A stretch of 64,000 bases of DNA from DATKZM01 sp035527975 (GTDB taxonomy: Bacteria > Pseudomonadota > Alphaproteobacteria > JAPULJ01): contig DATKZM010000068.1 of NCBI GenBank assembly GCA_035527975.1, positions 62,001 to 126,000 on the forward strand, read 5' to 3'. The stretch's first letter is position 1. Every line of letters starts with the position of its first letter. Positions 33,268-42,185 of this stretch are shown in pieces. Made by a program: the position numbers and the translations under genes. The notes under the pieces were generated by a model. It ran no database searches, was not told the origin of the DNA, and saw nothing but the letters and a program-made list of their open reading frames with translations.

Positions 33268-34818
33268 CTAGCCCGACGCCGGCAAGCTCGGCGCCAGTCC
33301 GCCCGGCACGAACCGGTTGAGCCCGCCGGCGGCGACGAGCGCCTGAGCCGCGAGCATGTCGGGCGCCATGAAGCGGTCATGCTCCAGGCGCGCAGCGCGT
33401 TCACGGATCGTCGCCAGCACGGCCATCAGCGTTTCGGACGACCGGGTCGGCGCGTGGAACTCGATCGCCTGGGCGGCGGCCAGAAGCTCGATGCCGAGGA
33501 TCGCGGCGGTGTTCGCCGCCATGTCGCCGAGCCGCCGCGCGGCGAAGGTCGACATCGAGACGTGATCCTCCTGGTTGGCCGAGGTCGGCAGGCTGTCGAC
33601 GCTGGCGGGATGGGCGAGGCTTTTGTTTTCCGACGCCAGCGCGGCCGCGGTGACATGCGCCATCATGAAGCCCGAATTGATGCCGCCCTCCTCGACCAGG
33701 AAAGGCGGCAGGCCCGAGAAGTTGGTGTCCACAAGCAACGCGACGCGGCGCTCGGACAGCGCGCCGATCTCGGCGATCGCCAGCGCCAGCACGTCGGCCG
33801 CCATGGCGATCGGCTCGGCGTGGAAATTCCCGCCCGACAAAACCTCGCCGTCAGCTGGAAAAACTAGCGGATTGTCGGAAACGGCATTGGCCTCGCGGTG
33901 GAAGACCTCGGCCGCGAAACGGATGTGGTCGAGGCAGGCGCCCATCACCTGGGGCTGGCAGCGCAGCGAATAAGGATCCTGCACCCGGTCGCAGTCGAGA
34001 TGGGAGTCGCGGATGGCGCTGCCCTCGAGCAGATCGCGATAGACCGCGGCAACGTCGCTTTGGCCCGGCTGGCCGCGCACCTCGTGGATGCGGGCATCGA
34101 ACGGCGTTGTCGATCCCATCGCGGCGTCGACCGAAAGCGCGCCGGTGACCAGCGCGGCGTTCAACAGATCTTCGGCTTCGAAAAGCCCGGACAGCGCCAG
34201 CGCGGTCGAGACTTGCGTTCCGTTGAGCAGCGCCAGGCCCTCCTTCGGCCCCAAGACCAACGGCTTCAGCCCCGCCCGCTTCAGCGCTTCGGAGGCGGTC
34301 ATGTGCTCGCCATTGAGCCTCACCTCGCCCTCGCCGATCAGCGCGGCGGAGAGATGCGCGAGCGGCGCCAGATCGCCCGACGCCCCGACCGAGCCTTTGC
34401 TTGGGATGCACGGCAGGAGACCGCGGTCGAGGAAGGCAAGGAGCGCTTCCACGACCGCCCAGCTCACGCCGGAATAGCCTCGCGCCAGCGAGGCGGCCTT
34501 GAGCACCAGGATCAGCCGCACGATGGCGTCGTCCAGCGGCGGGCCCATACCGACGCTGTGCGAGAGCACCAGGTTGCGCTGAAGCTCCGCCAGATGGTCG
34601 CGCGGGACGACGACCTGGGCCAGCTTGCCGAAGCCGGTGTTGACGCCGTAGACGGTCTCGCCAGACTCGACGATCTTCAGCACCGCGCGGTGGCAGTCCT
34701 CCACCCGCGCCCGCGCGTCGGCGGCCAACGCGATGCCGGCGCCGTCGCGCAGGATCCTGCGTAGCTGGTCAAGCCCGATCGCCCCCGGCGTCAGTTGGAT
34801 CGTCTCCTGCCCTGCCAT
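33268..34818 (-). CDS. hutH: Histidine ammonia-lyase
   Basis: 516-residue enzyme that deaminates histidine to trans-urocanate. The autocatalytic MIO prosthetic group forms from the Ala-Ser-Gly in GSVGASGDLAPLAHL (about residues 142-156). YGVNTGFGKLA (about 55-65), SDNPLVF and the C-terminal EDHVSMSTFAARRL, with the active-site Glu region, are all typical. The ATG at 34818 is used; 14 further codons upstream are open. It is the last gene of the minus-strand hut operon, 50 nt after hutF. Its product is the substrate of hutU three genes upstream. Confidence 0.96.
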   Translation of the reverse strand: MAGQETIQLTPGAIGLDQLRRILRDGAGIALAADARARVEDCHRAVLKIVESGETVYGVNTGFGKLAQVVVPRDHLAELQRNLVLSHSVGMGPPLDDAIVRLILVLKAASLARGYSGVSWAVVEALLAFLDRGLLPCIPSKGSVGASGDLAPLAHLSAALIGEGEVRLNGEHMTASEALKRAGLKPLVLGPKEGLALLNGTQVSTALALSGLFEAEDLLNAALVTGALSVDAAMGSTTPFDARIHEVRGQPGQSDVAAVYRDLLEGSAIRDSHLDCDRVQDPYSLRCQPQVMGACLDHIRFAAEVFHREANAVSDNPLVFPADGEVLSGGNFHAEPIAMAADVLALAIAEIGALSERRVALLVDTNFSGLPPFLVEEGGINSGFMMAHVTAAALASENKSLAHPASVDSLPTSANQEDHVSMSTFAARRLGDMAANTAAILGIELLAAAQAIEFHAPTRSSETLMAVLATIRERAARLEHDRFMAPDMLAAQALVAAGGLNRFVPGGLAPSLPASG

Positions 34819-34868
34819 GTCGCCAGCCTCCTCACGTTGCGCCCGGACGGTTCCGGCCAACGGCTTTG

Positions 34869-36242
34869 CTAGAGCTCCGCCACCAGCCGTTTCACCGCCC
34901 GGCGATAATCCGCCCCGATACGGTCCTCGTCATCGTGCCGGCCGCCGCGGACGACCCAGCGCCCGCCGACCATGACGTCGCGCACCGCGCTCGTATTGCC
35001 GGAAAAAATATGCGCGTCGAGCAGACGGTCGGGGCCAATCCCGGCGAGAACCGGATGGTCGGCGCCCAGCACCACCAGATCGGCGCGCTTGCCCGGCGCC
35101 AGCGATCCGATCGCCCGGCCGCAGGCCTGCGCCCCGCCCTCGAGCGCCGCCTCGTAAAGCAGCTGGCCCGTTGACGCCCCCGGCGCGCCGGCAACGTTGC
35201 GCGCGCCGCTCACCAGCCGCTGGCCGTACTCGAGCCAGCGCAGTTCTTCCACCGGGCTGGTCGAGACATGGCTGTCGGAGCCGATGCCAAGGCGCCCCTG
35301 ATGGTCGAGATACGCGCGCAGTGGAAAGAGCCCGTCGCCAAGATTGGCCTCGGTGGTCGGGCAAAGCCCGGCGACCGCCCCGCTCGCGGCGAGCCGCGCG
35401 ACTTCGCCGTCGCTCAGATGGGTGGCATGGACGAGGCACCAGCGCGCATCGACCTCGGCCGCGTCGAGCAGCCAATCGACGGGACGCTTGCCGCTCCAGG
35501 CCTGGCACTCCTCGACCTCGCGGCGCTGTTCGGCGATGTGGATGTGGATCGGCGCGGACCTGCCCAAATCGGCGAGGCTGGCGAGCGCCGCCTCAATGAG
35601 ATCGGGCGGCACGGCGCGCAGGCTGTGGAGGGCCAGGCCGGTGCAGGTTTGCGGATCGTCGGTGCGTATGGCTTCGACAATCGCGACAAGACCGTCGACA
35701 TCATTGATGAAGCGCCGCTGGCCCGCGCCGGCGGCCTTGCCGCCGAAGCCGCCCGCGGTATAGAGCACGGGCAAATGGGTTAGCCCGATCCCGGTGGCCT
35801 GTGCGGCGGCAACGATGGCCCGTGACATCGCCGCCCGGTCGTCATAGGGCGTGCCGTCCGGCGCATGATGAAGATAGTGAAACTCAGCGACCGCGGTGGT
35901 GCCGGCCTTCAGCATCTCCAGATAAAGCTGGGCCGCGATGGCCTCCAGATCCTCGGGCGTCACATGGGCAACGAAGGCGTACATCGTCTCGCGCCAGGTC
36001 CAGAAGCTGTCGGCGCCTGTCCCGCGATGTTCGGTGAGCCCAGCCATAGCGCGCTGAAAGGCATGCGAATGGAGGTTCGGCATGCCGGGGATGGCGAACC
36101 CTTCGACCACCTCGGCCAGCGTATCCTTGGGCGCGCTGGCGGCGACGTCGACGATCGACCCGGCATCGTCGACCGCCAGCCAGCCGGGCGAAAACCAGCC
36201 CTTGGGCGTCAGCAGGTGATCGAAACGGGTCCAGCCCGGCAT
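34869..36242 (-). CDS. hutF: Formimidoylglutamate deiminase
   Basis: 457-residue amidohydrolase that converts N-formimidoyl-L-glutamate to N-formyl-L-glutamate and ammonia, the first step of the HutF/HutG branch. The metal motif is NLHSHAFQRAMAGLTEH (about 60-76), with later His in HLPVLYT and HIHIAEQ, and the Asp in LGIGSDSHVSTSPVEELR (about 320). The start is placed at the ATG 36242, 7 nt after the hutG stop; a TTG six codons upstream would overlap hutG and is possible. Its presence with hutG shows that this organism releases the second nitrogen as ammonia and the carbon as formate. Confidence 0.94.
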   Translation of the reverse strand: MPGWTRFDHLLTPKGWFSPGWLAVDDAGSIVDVAASAPKDTLAEVVEGFAIPGMPNLHSHAFQRAMAGLTEHRGTGADSFWTWRETMYAFVAHVTPEDLEAIAAQLYLEMLKAGTTAVAEFHYLHHAPDGTPYDDRAAMSRAIVAAAQATGIGLTHLPVLYTAGGFGGKAAGAGQRRFINDVDGLVAIVEAIRTDDPQTCTGLALHSLRAVPPDLIEAALASLADLGRSAPIHIHIAEQRREVEECQAWSGKRPVDWLLDAAEVDARWCLVHATHLSDGEVARLAASGAVAGLCPTTEANLGDGLFPLRAYLDHQGRLGIGSDSHVSTSPVEELRWLEYGQRLVSGARNVAGAPGASTGQLLYEAALEGGAQACGRAIGSLAPGKRADLVVLGADHPVLAGIGPDRLLDAHIFSGNTSAVRDVMVGGRWVVRGGRHDDEDRIGADYRRAVKRLVAEL

Positions 36243-36249
36243 GCCGGCA

Positions 36250-37053
36250 TCAACCCGCAAAGCGGGCGCGCGCCCAATCGCAGGCCGCCGCGACGGCCGC
36301 GCGCAGCACCGGTTTCACCCTGGCTGCGACATCGGGGAGCAGATCGAAGGGCGGGGCCTCGTTCATGTAGGTGCGCTGCGACAGCTCGAGCTGCAGCGCG
36401 TGCCGGTTATCGGCGGGCCGACCATAAGTGCGGGTGATGTAGCCGCCCTTGAAGCGTCCATTGAGCGCCGTTGTGTAGCCCGGGGCCGCAGCGAGCGCGT
36501 CGTGAACCTTGGTCTCCAGTTCCTTTGCCGCCGAGGCGCCGCCGGACGTGCCGAGGTTGAAATCGGGCAAGGTTCCGTCGAAGAGGCGTGGAACCTCCGA
36601 TCGGATCGAATGCGCATCGTAAAGCACCGCGCCGCCGAAGCGCGCGGTGAGCTCGTCGAGCGTTGCTGCGATCTTGTCGTGATAGGGCTGCCAATACTGC
36701 GCGATCCGCTCGGCGTGGATGCTCTCGCCCGGCTCGGCGCCCGGCAGATAGAGCGGCTCACCATCGAAGGACAGATGCGGGACGATGCCGGTATTGACCG
36801 CACCCGGATAAAGCGCCGTATCCATGGGATCGCGGTTGAGATCGACAACGTAGCGCGACAAGCGCGCGGCCAGAACGTTGGCGCCGAGCTCTTGCGCAAA
36901 ATCATAAAGCGCCCGGACGTGCCAGTCGGCATCGATATTGGCGCGGCCGGTATCGGTCATCCGGGCGGCGACGGGCTCGGGGATCTCGCGCCCGTCATGG
37001 GGCACGCTGACCAGCACCGGCAATTCGCCGGGCGTGAAATCGAAGACCGTCAT
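36250..37053 (-). CDS. hutG: N-formylglutamate deformylase
   Basis: 267-residue N-formylglutamate amidohydrolase (FGase family), yielding glutamate and formate. Family features include VSVPHDGREIPEPVA (near residue 15, with the His-Asp pair), NIDADWHVRALYDFA, YVVDLNRDP and LYDAHSIRSEVPRLF (about 143-157), and an HALQLELSQRTYM segment near the end. It is not the arginase-like formimidoylglutamase sometimes also called HutG. It lies between hutU (46 nt) and hutF (7 nt) in the same operon, so the order matches the last two steps of the pathway. Confidence 0.95.
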   Translation of the reverse strand: MTVFDFTPGELPVLVSVPHDGREIPEPVAARMTDTGRANIDADWHVRALYDFAQELGANVLAARLSRYVVDLNRDPMDTALYPGAVNTGIVPHLSFDGEPLYLPGAEPGESIHAERIAQYWQPYHDKIAATLDELTARFGGAVLYDAHSIRSEVPRLFDGTLPDFNLGTSGGASAAKELETKVHDALAAAPGYTTALNGRFKGGYITRTYGRPADNRHALQLELSQRTYMNEAPPFDLLPDVAARVKPVLRAAVAAACDWARARFAG

Positions 37054-37099
37054 TGCCGCAGGTGTCCTTTCGTGCGGCTCATTCCAGGCAGAACCGTCC

Positions 37100-38779
37100 T
37101 CAACCGTCGCCGATCATCGGCAGGTCGAGATGGTTCTCTTTCGCACATTCGATCGCGCTTTCGTAGCCGGCATCGGCATGGCGCATCACGCCGGTCGCCG
37201 GATCGTTCCACAGCACCCGGGCGATCCGTTCCGCCGCCGCCTCGCTGCCGTCGCAGACGATGACCATACCGGCATGCTGGCTATAGCCGATGCCGACGCC
37301 GCCGCCATGGTGCAAGCTGACCCAGGTCGCCCCCGACGCGGTGTTGAGCAGCGCGTTCAGGAGCGGCCAGTCGGAGACCGCATCCGATCCGTCGCGCATG
37401 CTTTCAGTTTCACGGTTGGGGCTCGCCACCGAGCCCGAATCCAGGTGATCGCGTCCGACCACAACCGGCGCGCTCAACTCGCCCGAGGCAACCATCGCGT
37501 TGAAAGCCAGGCCGAGCTTATCGCGTTGGCCGAGCCCGACCCAGCAAATGCGCGCGGGCAGCCCCTGGAAGTGGATGCGCTCGCGGGCCATGTCGAGCCA
37601 GTTGTGCAGGTGCGGGTCGTCGGGGATCAGCTCCTTGACCTTGGCGTCGGTCTTGAAGATGTCCTCCGGGTCGCCCGACAATGCCGCCCAGCGAAACGGC
37701 CCCACGCCGCGGCAGAACAGCGGCCGGATATAGGCCGGCACAAAGCCCGGATAATCGAAGGCGTTCTCCAGGCCCGTCTCGAACGCCATCTGGCGCAGGT
37801 TGTTGCCGTAGTCGACGGTGGGCACGCCCTGGGCGTGGAATTCCAGCATGGCGCGGACCTGGACCACCATGGAGGCCTTGGCCTCCTTGATCGTGCGTTC
37901 GGGCTCGCGCTCGCGGCGCTCTTCCCATTCGGCGACGCTCCAGCCGAGCGGCAGATAGCCGTTGAGAGGGTCGTGCGCCGAGGTCTGATCGGTCACCGCA
38001 TCGGGCCGCACCTCGCGCTTGACCAGATCGGGAAAGACATCCGCGGCGTTGCCGAGCAGGCCGACCGAGACCGCCTCTTTCTTCGCGCCGGCCTCCTCGA
38101 TGATGGCGAGCGCTTCGTCGAGGTCGCGCGACTGCCGGTCGAGATAGCCGGTCTTGAGGCGCATCTCGATGCGGCTGGGCTGGCATTCGACGGCAAGCAT
38201 CGAGGCGCCCGCCATGGTCGCCGCCAGCGGCTGGGCGCCGCCCATGCCGCCAAGCCCGGCGGTCAGGATCCAGCGGCCCGCAAGGCTGCCGCCGTAGTGC
38301 TGGCGGCCCATCTCGACGAAAGTCTCGTAGGTGCCCTGGACGATGCCCTGACTGCCGATATAGATCCACGAGCCGGCCGTCATCTGGCCGTACATCATCA
38401 GGCCTTTGCGATCGAGCTCGTTGAAATGCTCCAGATTGGCCCAGTGCGGCACGATGTTGGAGTTGGCGATCAACACGCGCGGCGCGTTGTCATGGGTCTT
38501 GAACACGCCGACCGGCTTGCCGGACTGGACGAGCAGCGTCTCGTCGCCCTCAAGCCGCCGCAACGTCTCCACGATGCGGTCATAGCATTCCCAATTGCGC
38601 GCCGCCCGCCCGATGCCGCCATAGACGACAAGCTCTTCGGGCCTTTCGGCGACCTCGGCGTCGAGATTGTTCATCAGCATGCGCATCGGCGCCTCGGTGG
38701 CCCAGGAGCGGCATGTCAGCTCGCTGCCGGTCGGCGCCTTGATGCTGCGGGTGTTGTCCAGTCGCGGGTTGACGGTCAT
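37100..38779 (-). CDS. hutU: Urocanate hydratase
   Basis: 559-residue NAD-dependent urocanase converting urocanate to imidazolonepropionate. NAD-binding and family signatures include WILTAGLGGMGGAQPLAATMAG (by position 170-191), the catalytic Cys motif in PLFCRGVGPFRWAALSGDPEDI (about 407-428) and HHGGGVGIGYSQHAGMV (about 500). The ATG at 38779 follows the GAGGATC region. The hutC stop lies only 44 nt upstream, and that gap holds a 12-bp imperfect tandem repeat. The length is normal for the family, and all conserved blocks appear intact. Confidence 0.97.
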   Translation of the reverse strand: MTVNPRLDNTRSIKAPTGSELTCRSWATEAPMRMLMNNLDAEVAERPEELVVYGGIGRAARNWECYDRIVETLRRLEGDETLLVQSGKPVGVFKTHDNAPRVLIANSNIVPHWANLEHFNELDRKGLMMYGQMTAGSWIYIGSQGIVQGTYETFVEMGRQHYGGSLAGRWILTAGLGGMGGAQPLAATMAGASMLAVECQPSRIEMRLKTGYLDRQSRDLDEALAIIEEAGAKKEAVSVGLLGNAADVFPDLVKREVRPDAVTDQTSAHDPLNGYLPLGWSVAEWEERREREPERTIKEAKASMVVQVRAMLEFHAQGVPTVDYGNNLRQMAFETGLENAFDYPGFVPAYIRPLFCRGVGPFRWAALSGDPEDIFKTDAKVKELIPDDPHLHNWLDMARERIHFQGLPARICWVGLGQRDKLGLAFNAMVASGELSAPVVVGRDHLDSGSVASPNRETESMRDGSDAVSDWPLLNALLNTASGATWVSLHHGGGVGIGYSQHAGMVIVCDGSEAAAERIARVLWNDPATGVMRHADAGYESAIECAKENHLDLPMIGDG

Positions 38780-38802
38780 CGGGATCCTCGCTGCTTCACG
38801 TC

Positions 38803-38826
38803 GATAAAACTCTAGATGAAACTCTA
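38803..38826. repeat. 12-bp imperfect tandem repeat between hutC and hutU
   Basis: GATAAAACTCTA (38803-38814) and GATGAAACTCTA (38815-38826) stand head to tail. The second copy overlaps the hutC stop codon. It may be a regulator or mRNA-structure element, or merely a slip duplication. Confidence 0.5.
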
Positions 38827-39549
38827 TTGGTGTTCAGTGTGATTGAAACGGGCATCGATCCGGTATCGGCTGCCCGGATGGGTGAGCCAGGCGCGCGAGG
38901 CGACATGGCCGCGCGACCAGGTGCGCCGGTGGAGCTGCAGGCAGGGCTCGTCGGGCCCGATTTCCAAATACTTCTGAACCGTCTCGTCGGGAAGCACGGC
39001 TTCCAGCGTATGCTCGACCTCGCTCAAGGGCGCCTGGCGCATCAGGTACTCGTTCGGCGTGGTTTGCGCAAAATCGATCGAAAGATAGTCGGGCGCCACC
39101 GCTGGATTGACGTAACGATTTTCGAGCTGGATCGGCACGCCGTCCTCGCGGTGGACTAGCAACGAATGAAAGACCTCGCTGCCCGCCGGCACGACCAGCG
39201 CCTCGGCCACCTCGTCGAGGGCGCGAATGGCGCGGACTTCGACGACCGTATTGCTGTACTGGTGGCCGCGCTCGCGGATCTCGTCGGCGATGTTCCTGAT
39301 CCGCAGGAACTCGAGCGAGGGGCGTGGATCGGCAACGAAGGTGCCGACCCCCTGCATGCGGTCGATGCGGCCGGCGGTGGCGAGCTCGCGAAGCGCCCGG
39401 TTCACCGTCATGCGGCTGGCGCCCAGCTCGCGCACCAGCTCGTTCTCCGAAGGAATGCGCTCGGCCGGCGCCCAATCGCCGGCATCGACCTTCTCCAATA
39501 TGTACCGCTTGACCTGCTGGTAGAGCGGCACGGTCTTGGCTTTAGTCAT
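38824..39549 (-). CDS. hutC: HutC histidine-utilisation repressor (GntR family, UTRA domain)
   Basis: 241-residue GntR-type repressor. The winged HTH (RIPSENELVRELGASRMTVNRALRELATAG, by position 26-55) is followed by a UTRA ligand domain (about 90-235) of the kind that binds urocanate as inducer. It is first in the minus-strand hut operon. Its likely operator, a perfect 24-bp palindrome, lies at 39762-39785, about 213 bp ahead of its start and 35 bp ahead of the divergent PhyH gene, so it probably controls both arms of the locus. Length and context fit HutC closely. Confidence 0.95.
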   Translation of the reverse strand: MTKAKTVPLYQQVKRYILEKVDAGDWAPAERIPSENELVRELGASRMTVNRALRELATAGRIDRMQGVGTFVADPRPSLEFLRIRNIADEIRERGHQYSNTVVEVRAIRALDEVAEALVVPAGSEVFHSLLVHREDGVPIQLENRYVNPAVAPDYLSIDFAQTTPNEYLMRQAPLSEVEHTLEAVLPDETVQKYLEIGPDEPCLQLHRRTWSRGHVASRAWLTHPGSRYRIDARFNHTEHQ

Positions 39550-39761
39550 TTGCCGCCTCCGGGGTCACGCGCCCACCCCCTGGCGCAGTCCTGAAGGGGC
39601 ACCGACCGGGCCTGGAGCATCGCGCGCCTCGCCCCTTGGGTGCCGTGCATGCCTTGTGGCCCAATTGCAATTTGCCGTTATTCATCAACTCGCGCAGATT
39701 GCGCCCTGTGAGGACGACCGCAAATCCGTTGGTGCTTTGGTATATCATCGCCTATATTATT

Positions 39762-39785
39762 GCTTGCTTGTATATACAAGCAAGC
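39762..39785. promoter_or_regulatory. Probable HutC operator: perfect 24-bp palindrome
   Basis: GCTTGCTTGTAT is followed directly by its exact inverted complement, with the core TTGTATATACAA. This matches the CTTGTATATACAAG-like sites known for HutC/GntR-UTRA repressors. It sits 35 bp before the PhyH-type gene and in the gap with hutC, where it could repress the rightward promoter and perhaps the leftward one. Confidence 0.85.
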
Positions 39786-39820
39786 GTGCAGTTTGAAACG
39801 AATTCGATCGGTGCGATCGG

Positions 39821-40648
39821 ATGATGGATGTCATGAACGACAGCGACGCCCTCGTGCTTGGTGAGAACGATGTCGAAGCGTTCCGGCAGAACGGCGTGCT
39901 GCTGCTGCGCCGCGTCTTTGGCGACTGGGTCGAGCCGCTGCGGGCCGGCATCGAGGCCAATATCGCCGAGCCGAGCTGGCGTATCCGCCTATATCAGCCC
40001 GATGACAGCCCTTCGGAGTTCTTCCAGGATTTCTGCGTGTGGGACCGGATCCCCGAGTTCCGCGACTTTATCTTCAACTCGCCCGCCGGGCCGCTTGCCG
40101 CGCGGCTGATGGGCGCCCGGAGCGTGCGTCTCTTCCACGAGCATGTGCTGGTCAAGGAACCCGGCACCACCGTCGCGACGCCGTGGCACCACGACATCCC
40201 ATACTATTGTGTCGATGGGCCGCAGACTTGCAGCCTGTGGATCGCGCTCGACCAGGTGGCGCGCGACACCGTGGTGGAATACATCGCCGGATCGCATCGC
40301 TGGGGCCGCGAATTCAGACCCGATCGTTTCGATGGCACCGCGCTCACCGCGGGCGACACGCGCGAGCGCATCCCCGATATCGAGGCCAAGCGCGACGCGT
40401 ACGACATCCGCGGCTGGGATGTCGAGCCGGGCGATGCGATCGCCTTCGACTTCCGCACGGTGCACGGCGCGCCGGCCAACCTCAACCCGGACCGGCGGCG
40501 GCGTGCCTTTTCGCTGCGCGTGGTCGGCGACGACGCGATATATGTCGAGCGCGGCACGCATTCACCGCCCTTCCCCGATCTCGGCCTGGCGCCCGGCCAG
40601 CCCCTGGACGGCCCCGATTTTCCGGTGATATGGACGGCGCCGAGTTGA
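39821..40648 (+). CDS. Phytanoyl-CoA dioxygenase (PhyH) family Fe(II)/2-oxoglutarate oxygenase
   Basis: 275-residue double-stranded beta-helix oxygenase. The iron triad is visible as the HxD-type WHHDIPYY (about residue 126-133) and the His in RTVHGAPANL (about 212), followed by an Arg-rich 2-oxoglutarate-binding RRRRAFSLRVVGDD. Helpful segments are CSLWIALDQVARD and YIAGSHRWGREF. It is not a standard hut gene, yet it is the first gene behind the HutC-type operator and 62 nt ahead of hutI. It may hydroxylate a histidine-related compound or unlock a modified histidine. That role is inference. Alternative starts lie within four codons. Confidence 0.88.
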   Translation: MMDVMNDSDALVLGENDVEAFRQNGVLLLRRVFGDWVEPLRAGIEANIAEPSWRIRLYQPDDSPSEFFQDFCVWDRIPEFRDFIFNSPAGPLAARLMGARSVRLFHEHVLVKEPGTTVATPWHHDIPYYCVDGPQTCSLWIALDQVARDTVVEYIAGSHRWGREFRPDRFDGTALTAGDTRERIPDIEAKRDAYDIRGWDVEPGDAIAFDFRTVHGAPANLNPDRRRRAFSLRVVGDDAIYVERGTHSPPFPDLGLAPGQPLDGPDFPVIWTAPS

Positions 40649-40710
40649 GCTTGCCCGGTGACGCCTCGACCGGAGGGCAGCCGCACGGACGAAGGGACTA
40701 GTCGAAGCCG

Positions 40711-41955
40711 ATGGCCGATTGGGACACGCTCTTTGTCGACTGCCATCTGGCGACCATGCGCCAGGGCGGCGAGCCCGCCAAACCCTATGGCGCGATCGAG
40801 GACGGCGCGATCGCGGTCAGCGGGGACAAGATCGCCTGGTGCGGTCCGCGCGCCGATTTGCCGAAGCCGCCCGCCGACTGCGCCAATGACGTCCGCGCCC
40901 TCGACGGCGCCTGGGTCACGCCCGGACTGATCGACTGTCATACCCACATCGTCTATGGCGGCGACCGGGCCGGCGAGTTCGAGCTGCGGCTTGAGGGCGC
41001 GAGCTATGAGGAGATCTCGCGCGCCGGCGGCGGCATCCGCTCAACGGTCGAGCACACGCGCGCGGCGACCGAGGATGTGCTCGTCGCCGCCGCGCTCGGG
41101 CGGATCGCCGATCTGACCGCCGAGGGCGTCACGGTCATCGAGATCAAGTCGGGCTATGGGCTCACCCGCGAGGACGAGATCAAGCAGCTGCGCGCCGCCC
41201 GCCGGATTGCCCGCGAGGCGCCCGTCACCGTCGTCACAACTTTTCTGGGCGCCCATGCGGTGCCGCCGGAATTCGACGGTCAGGCCGACCGCTATATCGA
41301 TCTGGTCTGCGACGACATGATACCGGCGGTCGCCGCGCAAGGCTTGGCCGATGCGGTCGATGTGTTTTGCGATGGCATCGGTTTTTCAGCCGCGCAGAGC
41401 GAGCGCGTTTTCCAGGCCGCGCGCAAACACGGCCTGCCGGTCAAGGGCCATGTCGGCCAACTCTCCGATCTCGGCGGGGCCGAACTCGCGGCGCGCTATG
41501 AAGCACTGTCGTGCGACCATTTGGAGTTCGTCTCCGAGGCCGGCGTGACGGCAATGGCCGATGCAGGCACCGTCGCGGTGTTACTGCCCGGCGCTTTCTA
41601 CTTCCTGCGCGAAACGCACCTGCCGCCGCTTGCGTTGTTTCGTGCGCACGGCGTCCCCATCGCGATAGCAACCGACTGCAACCCGGGCAGCTCGCCGGCG
41701 ACCTCGCTCTTGCTGATGATGAACATGGGCTGCACTCTCTTCCGCCTGACGCCCGAGGAGGCGCTGGCCGGGGTCACGCGCGAAGCGGCGCGCGCTCTTG
41801 GAATGCAGGCGGCATTCGGTACGCTCGAAGCTGGAAAAGCCGCCGATCTTGCGATCTGGCGCATCGGCCAGCCGGCCGAGCTCAGCTACAAGATCGGCGC
41901 CAATCCATGCGAGGCCGTCGTGAAGTCGGGGAAACTCGTCCGCGACCTCCGCTGA
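40711..41955 (+). CDS. hutI: Imidazolonepropionase
   Basis: 414-residue amidohydrolase that opens the imidazolone ring to give formimidoylglutamate. The metal motif DCHTHIVYGGDRAGEFELR (by position 72-90), the His in TTFLGAHAVPPEF (about 180), GHVGQLSDLGGAELA (about 245), EFVSEAG and the Asp in ATDCNPGSSP (about 320) are all present. It follows the PhyH gene by 62 nt on the plus strand and is separate from the other hut genes, which are divergent. A strong hairpin begins 28 nt after the stop. Confidence 0.96.
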   Translation: MADWDTLFVDCHLATMRQGGEPAKPYGAIEDGAIAVSGDKIAWCGPRADLPKPPADCANDVRALDGAWVTPGLIDCHTHIVYGGDRAGEFELRLEGASYEEISRAGGGIRSTVEHTRAATEDVLVAAALGRIADLTAEGVTVIEIKSGYGLTREDEIKQLRAARRIAREAPVTVVTTFLGAHAVPPEFDGQADRYIDLVCDDMIPAVAAQGLADAVDVFCDGIGFSAAQSERVFQAARKHGLPVKGHVGQLSDLGGAELAARYEALSCDHLEFVSEAGVTAMADAGTVAVLLPGAFYFLRETHLPPLALFRAHGVPIAIATDCNPGSSPATSLLLMMNMGCTLFRLTPEEALAGVTREAARALGMQAAFGTLEAGKAADLAIWRIGQPAELSYKIGANPCEAVVKSGKLVRDLR

Positions 41956-41983
41956 ACCCGGCCGCCACAACGGGAAAAATCAG

Positions 41984-42011
41984 AGCCCCGCACCGCACAG
42001 CGGACGGGGCT
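41984..42011 (-). terminator. Hairpin terminator between hutI and the isomerase gene
   Basis: Stem AGCCCCG/CGGGGCT with an inner CCG/CGG pair. On the minus strand it is followed by CTGATTTTT, giving a Rho-independent terminator for the minus-strand genes that end at 42186. On the plus strand it also closes hutI, 28 nt after the stop, though without a T-run there. Confidence 0.7.
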
Positions 42012-42137
42012 TGTCGGTACACAGCCTTATTGCAGCAATCCGCTATTCGAAGTGAACGGGGCCCGCTCTGTCTGGTTCGCCTCCGGAACCCCACTGCAAT
42101 GGGTCTCGCGGCAGCTTGAAATTGATCTCAAAAAAAA

Positions 42138-42167
42138 CCGCGAGCTAAATCGCCGCGAGCTAAATCG
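42138..42167. repeat. 15-bp perfect tandem direct repeat
   Basis: CCGCGAGCTAAATCG occurs twice in succession (42138-42152, 42153-42167), just past the end of the isomerase gene. It has no coding role. It is similar in size and style to the 17-bp tandem at 32318. Confidence 0.7.
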
Positions 42168-42185
42168 AAATAGCGGTGACCCGGA

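Noticed and set aside
33268..34818. Phenylalanine or tyrosine ammonia-lyase as an alternative to hutH
   Set aside because: The complete hut gene set next to it, including hutU and hutC, makes histidine the expected substrate.
36938..38815. A long open frame on the plus strand (over 600 codons) opposite hutU and hutG
   Set aside because: It is antisense to well conserved urocanase and deformylase sequence and has the composition of a shadow frame in GC-rich DNA. Similar long antisense frames oppose the pirin/MFS genes (9658-11217), the ABC ATPase (49553-51391) and the HyuB gene (58275-59456).
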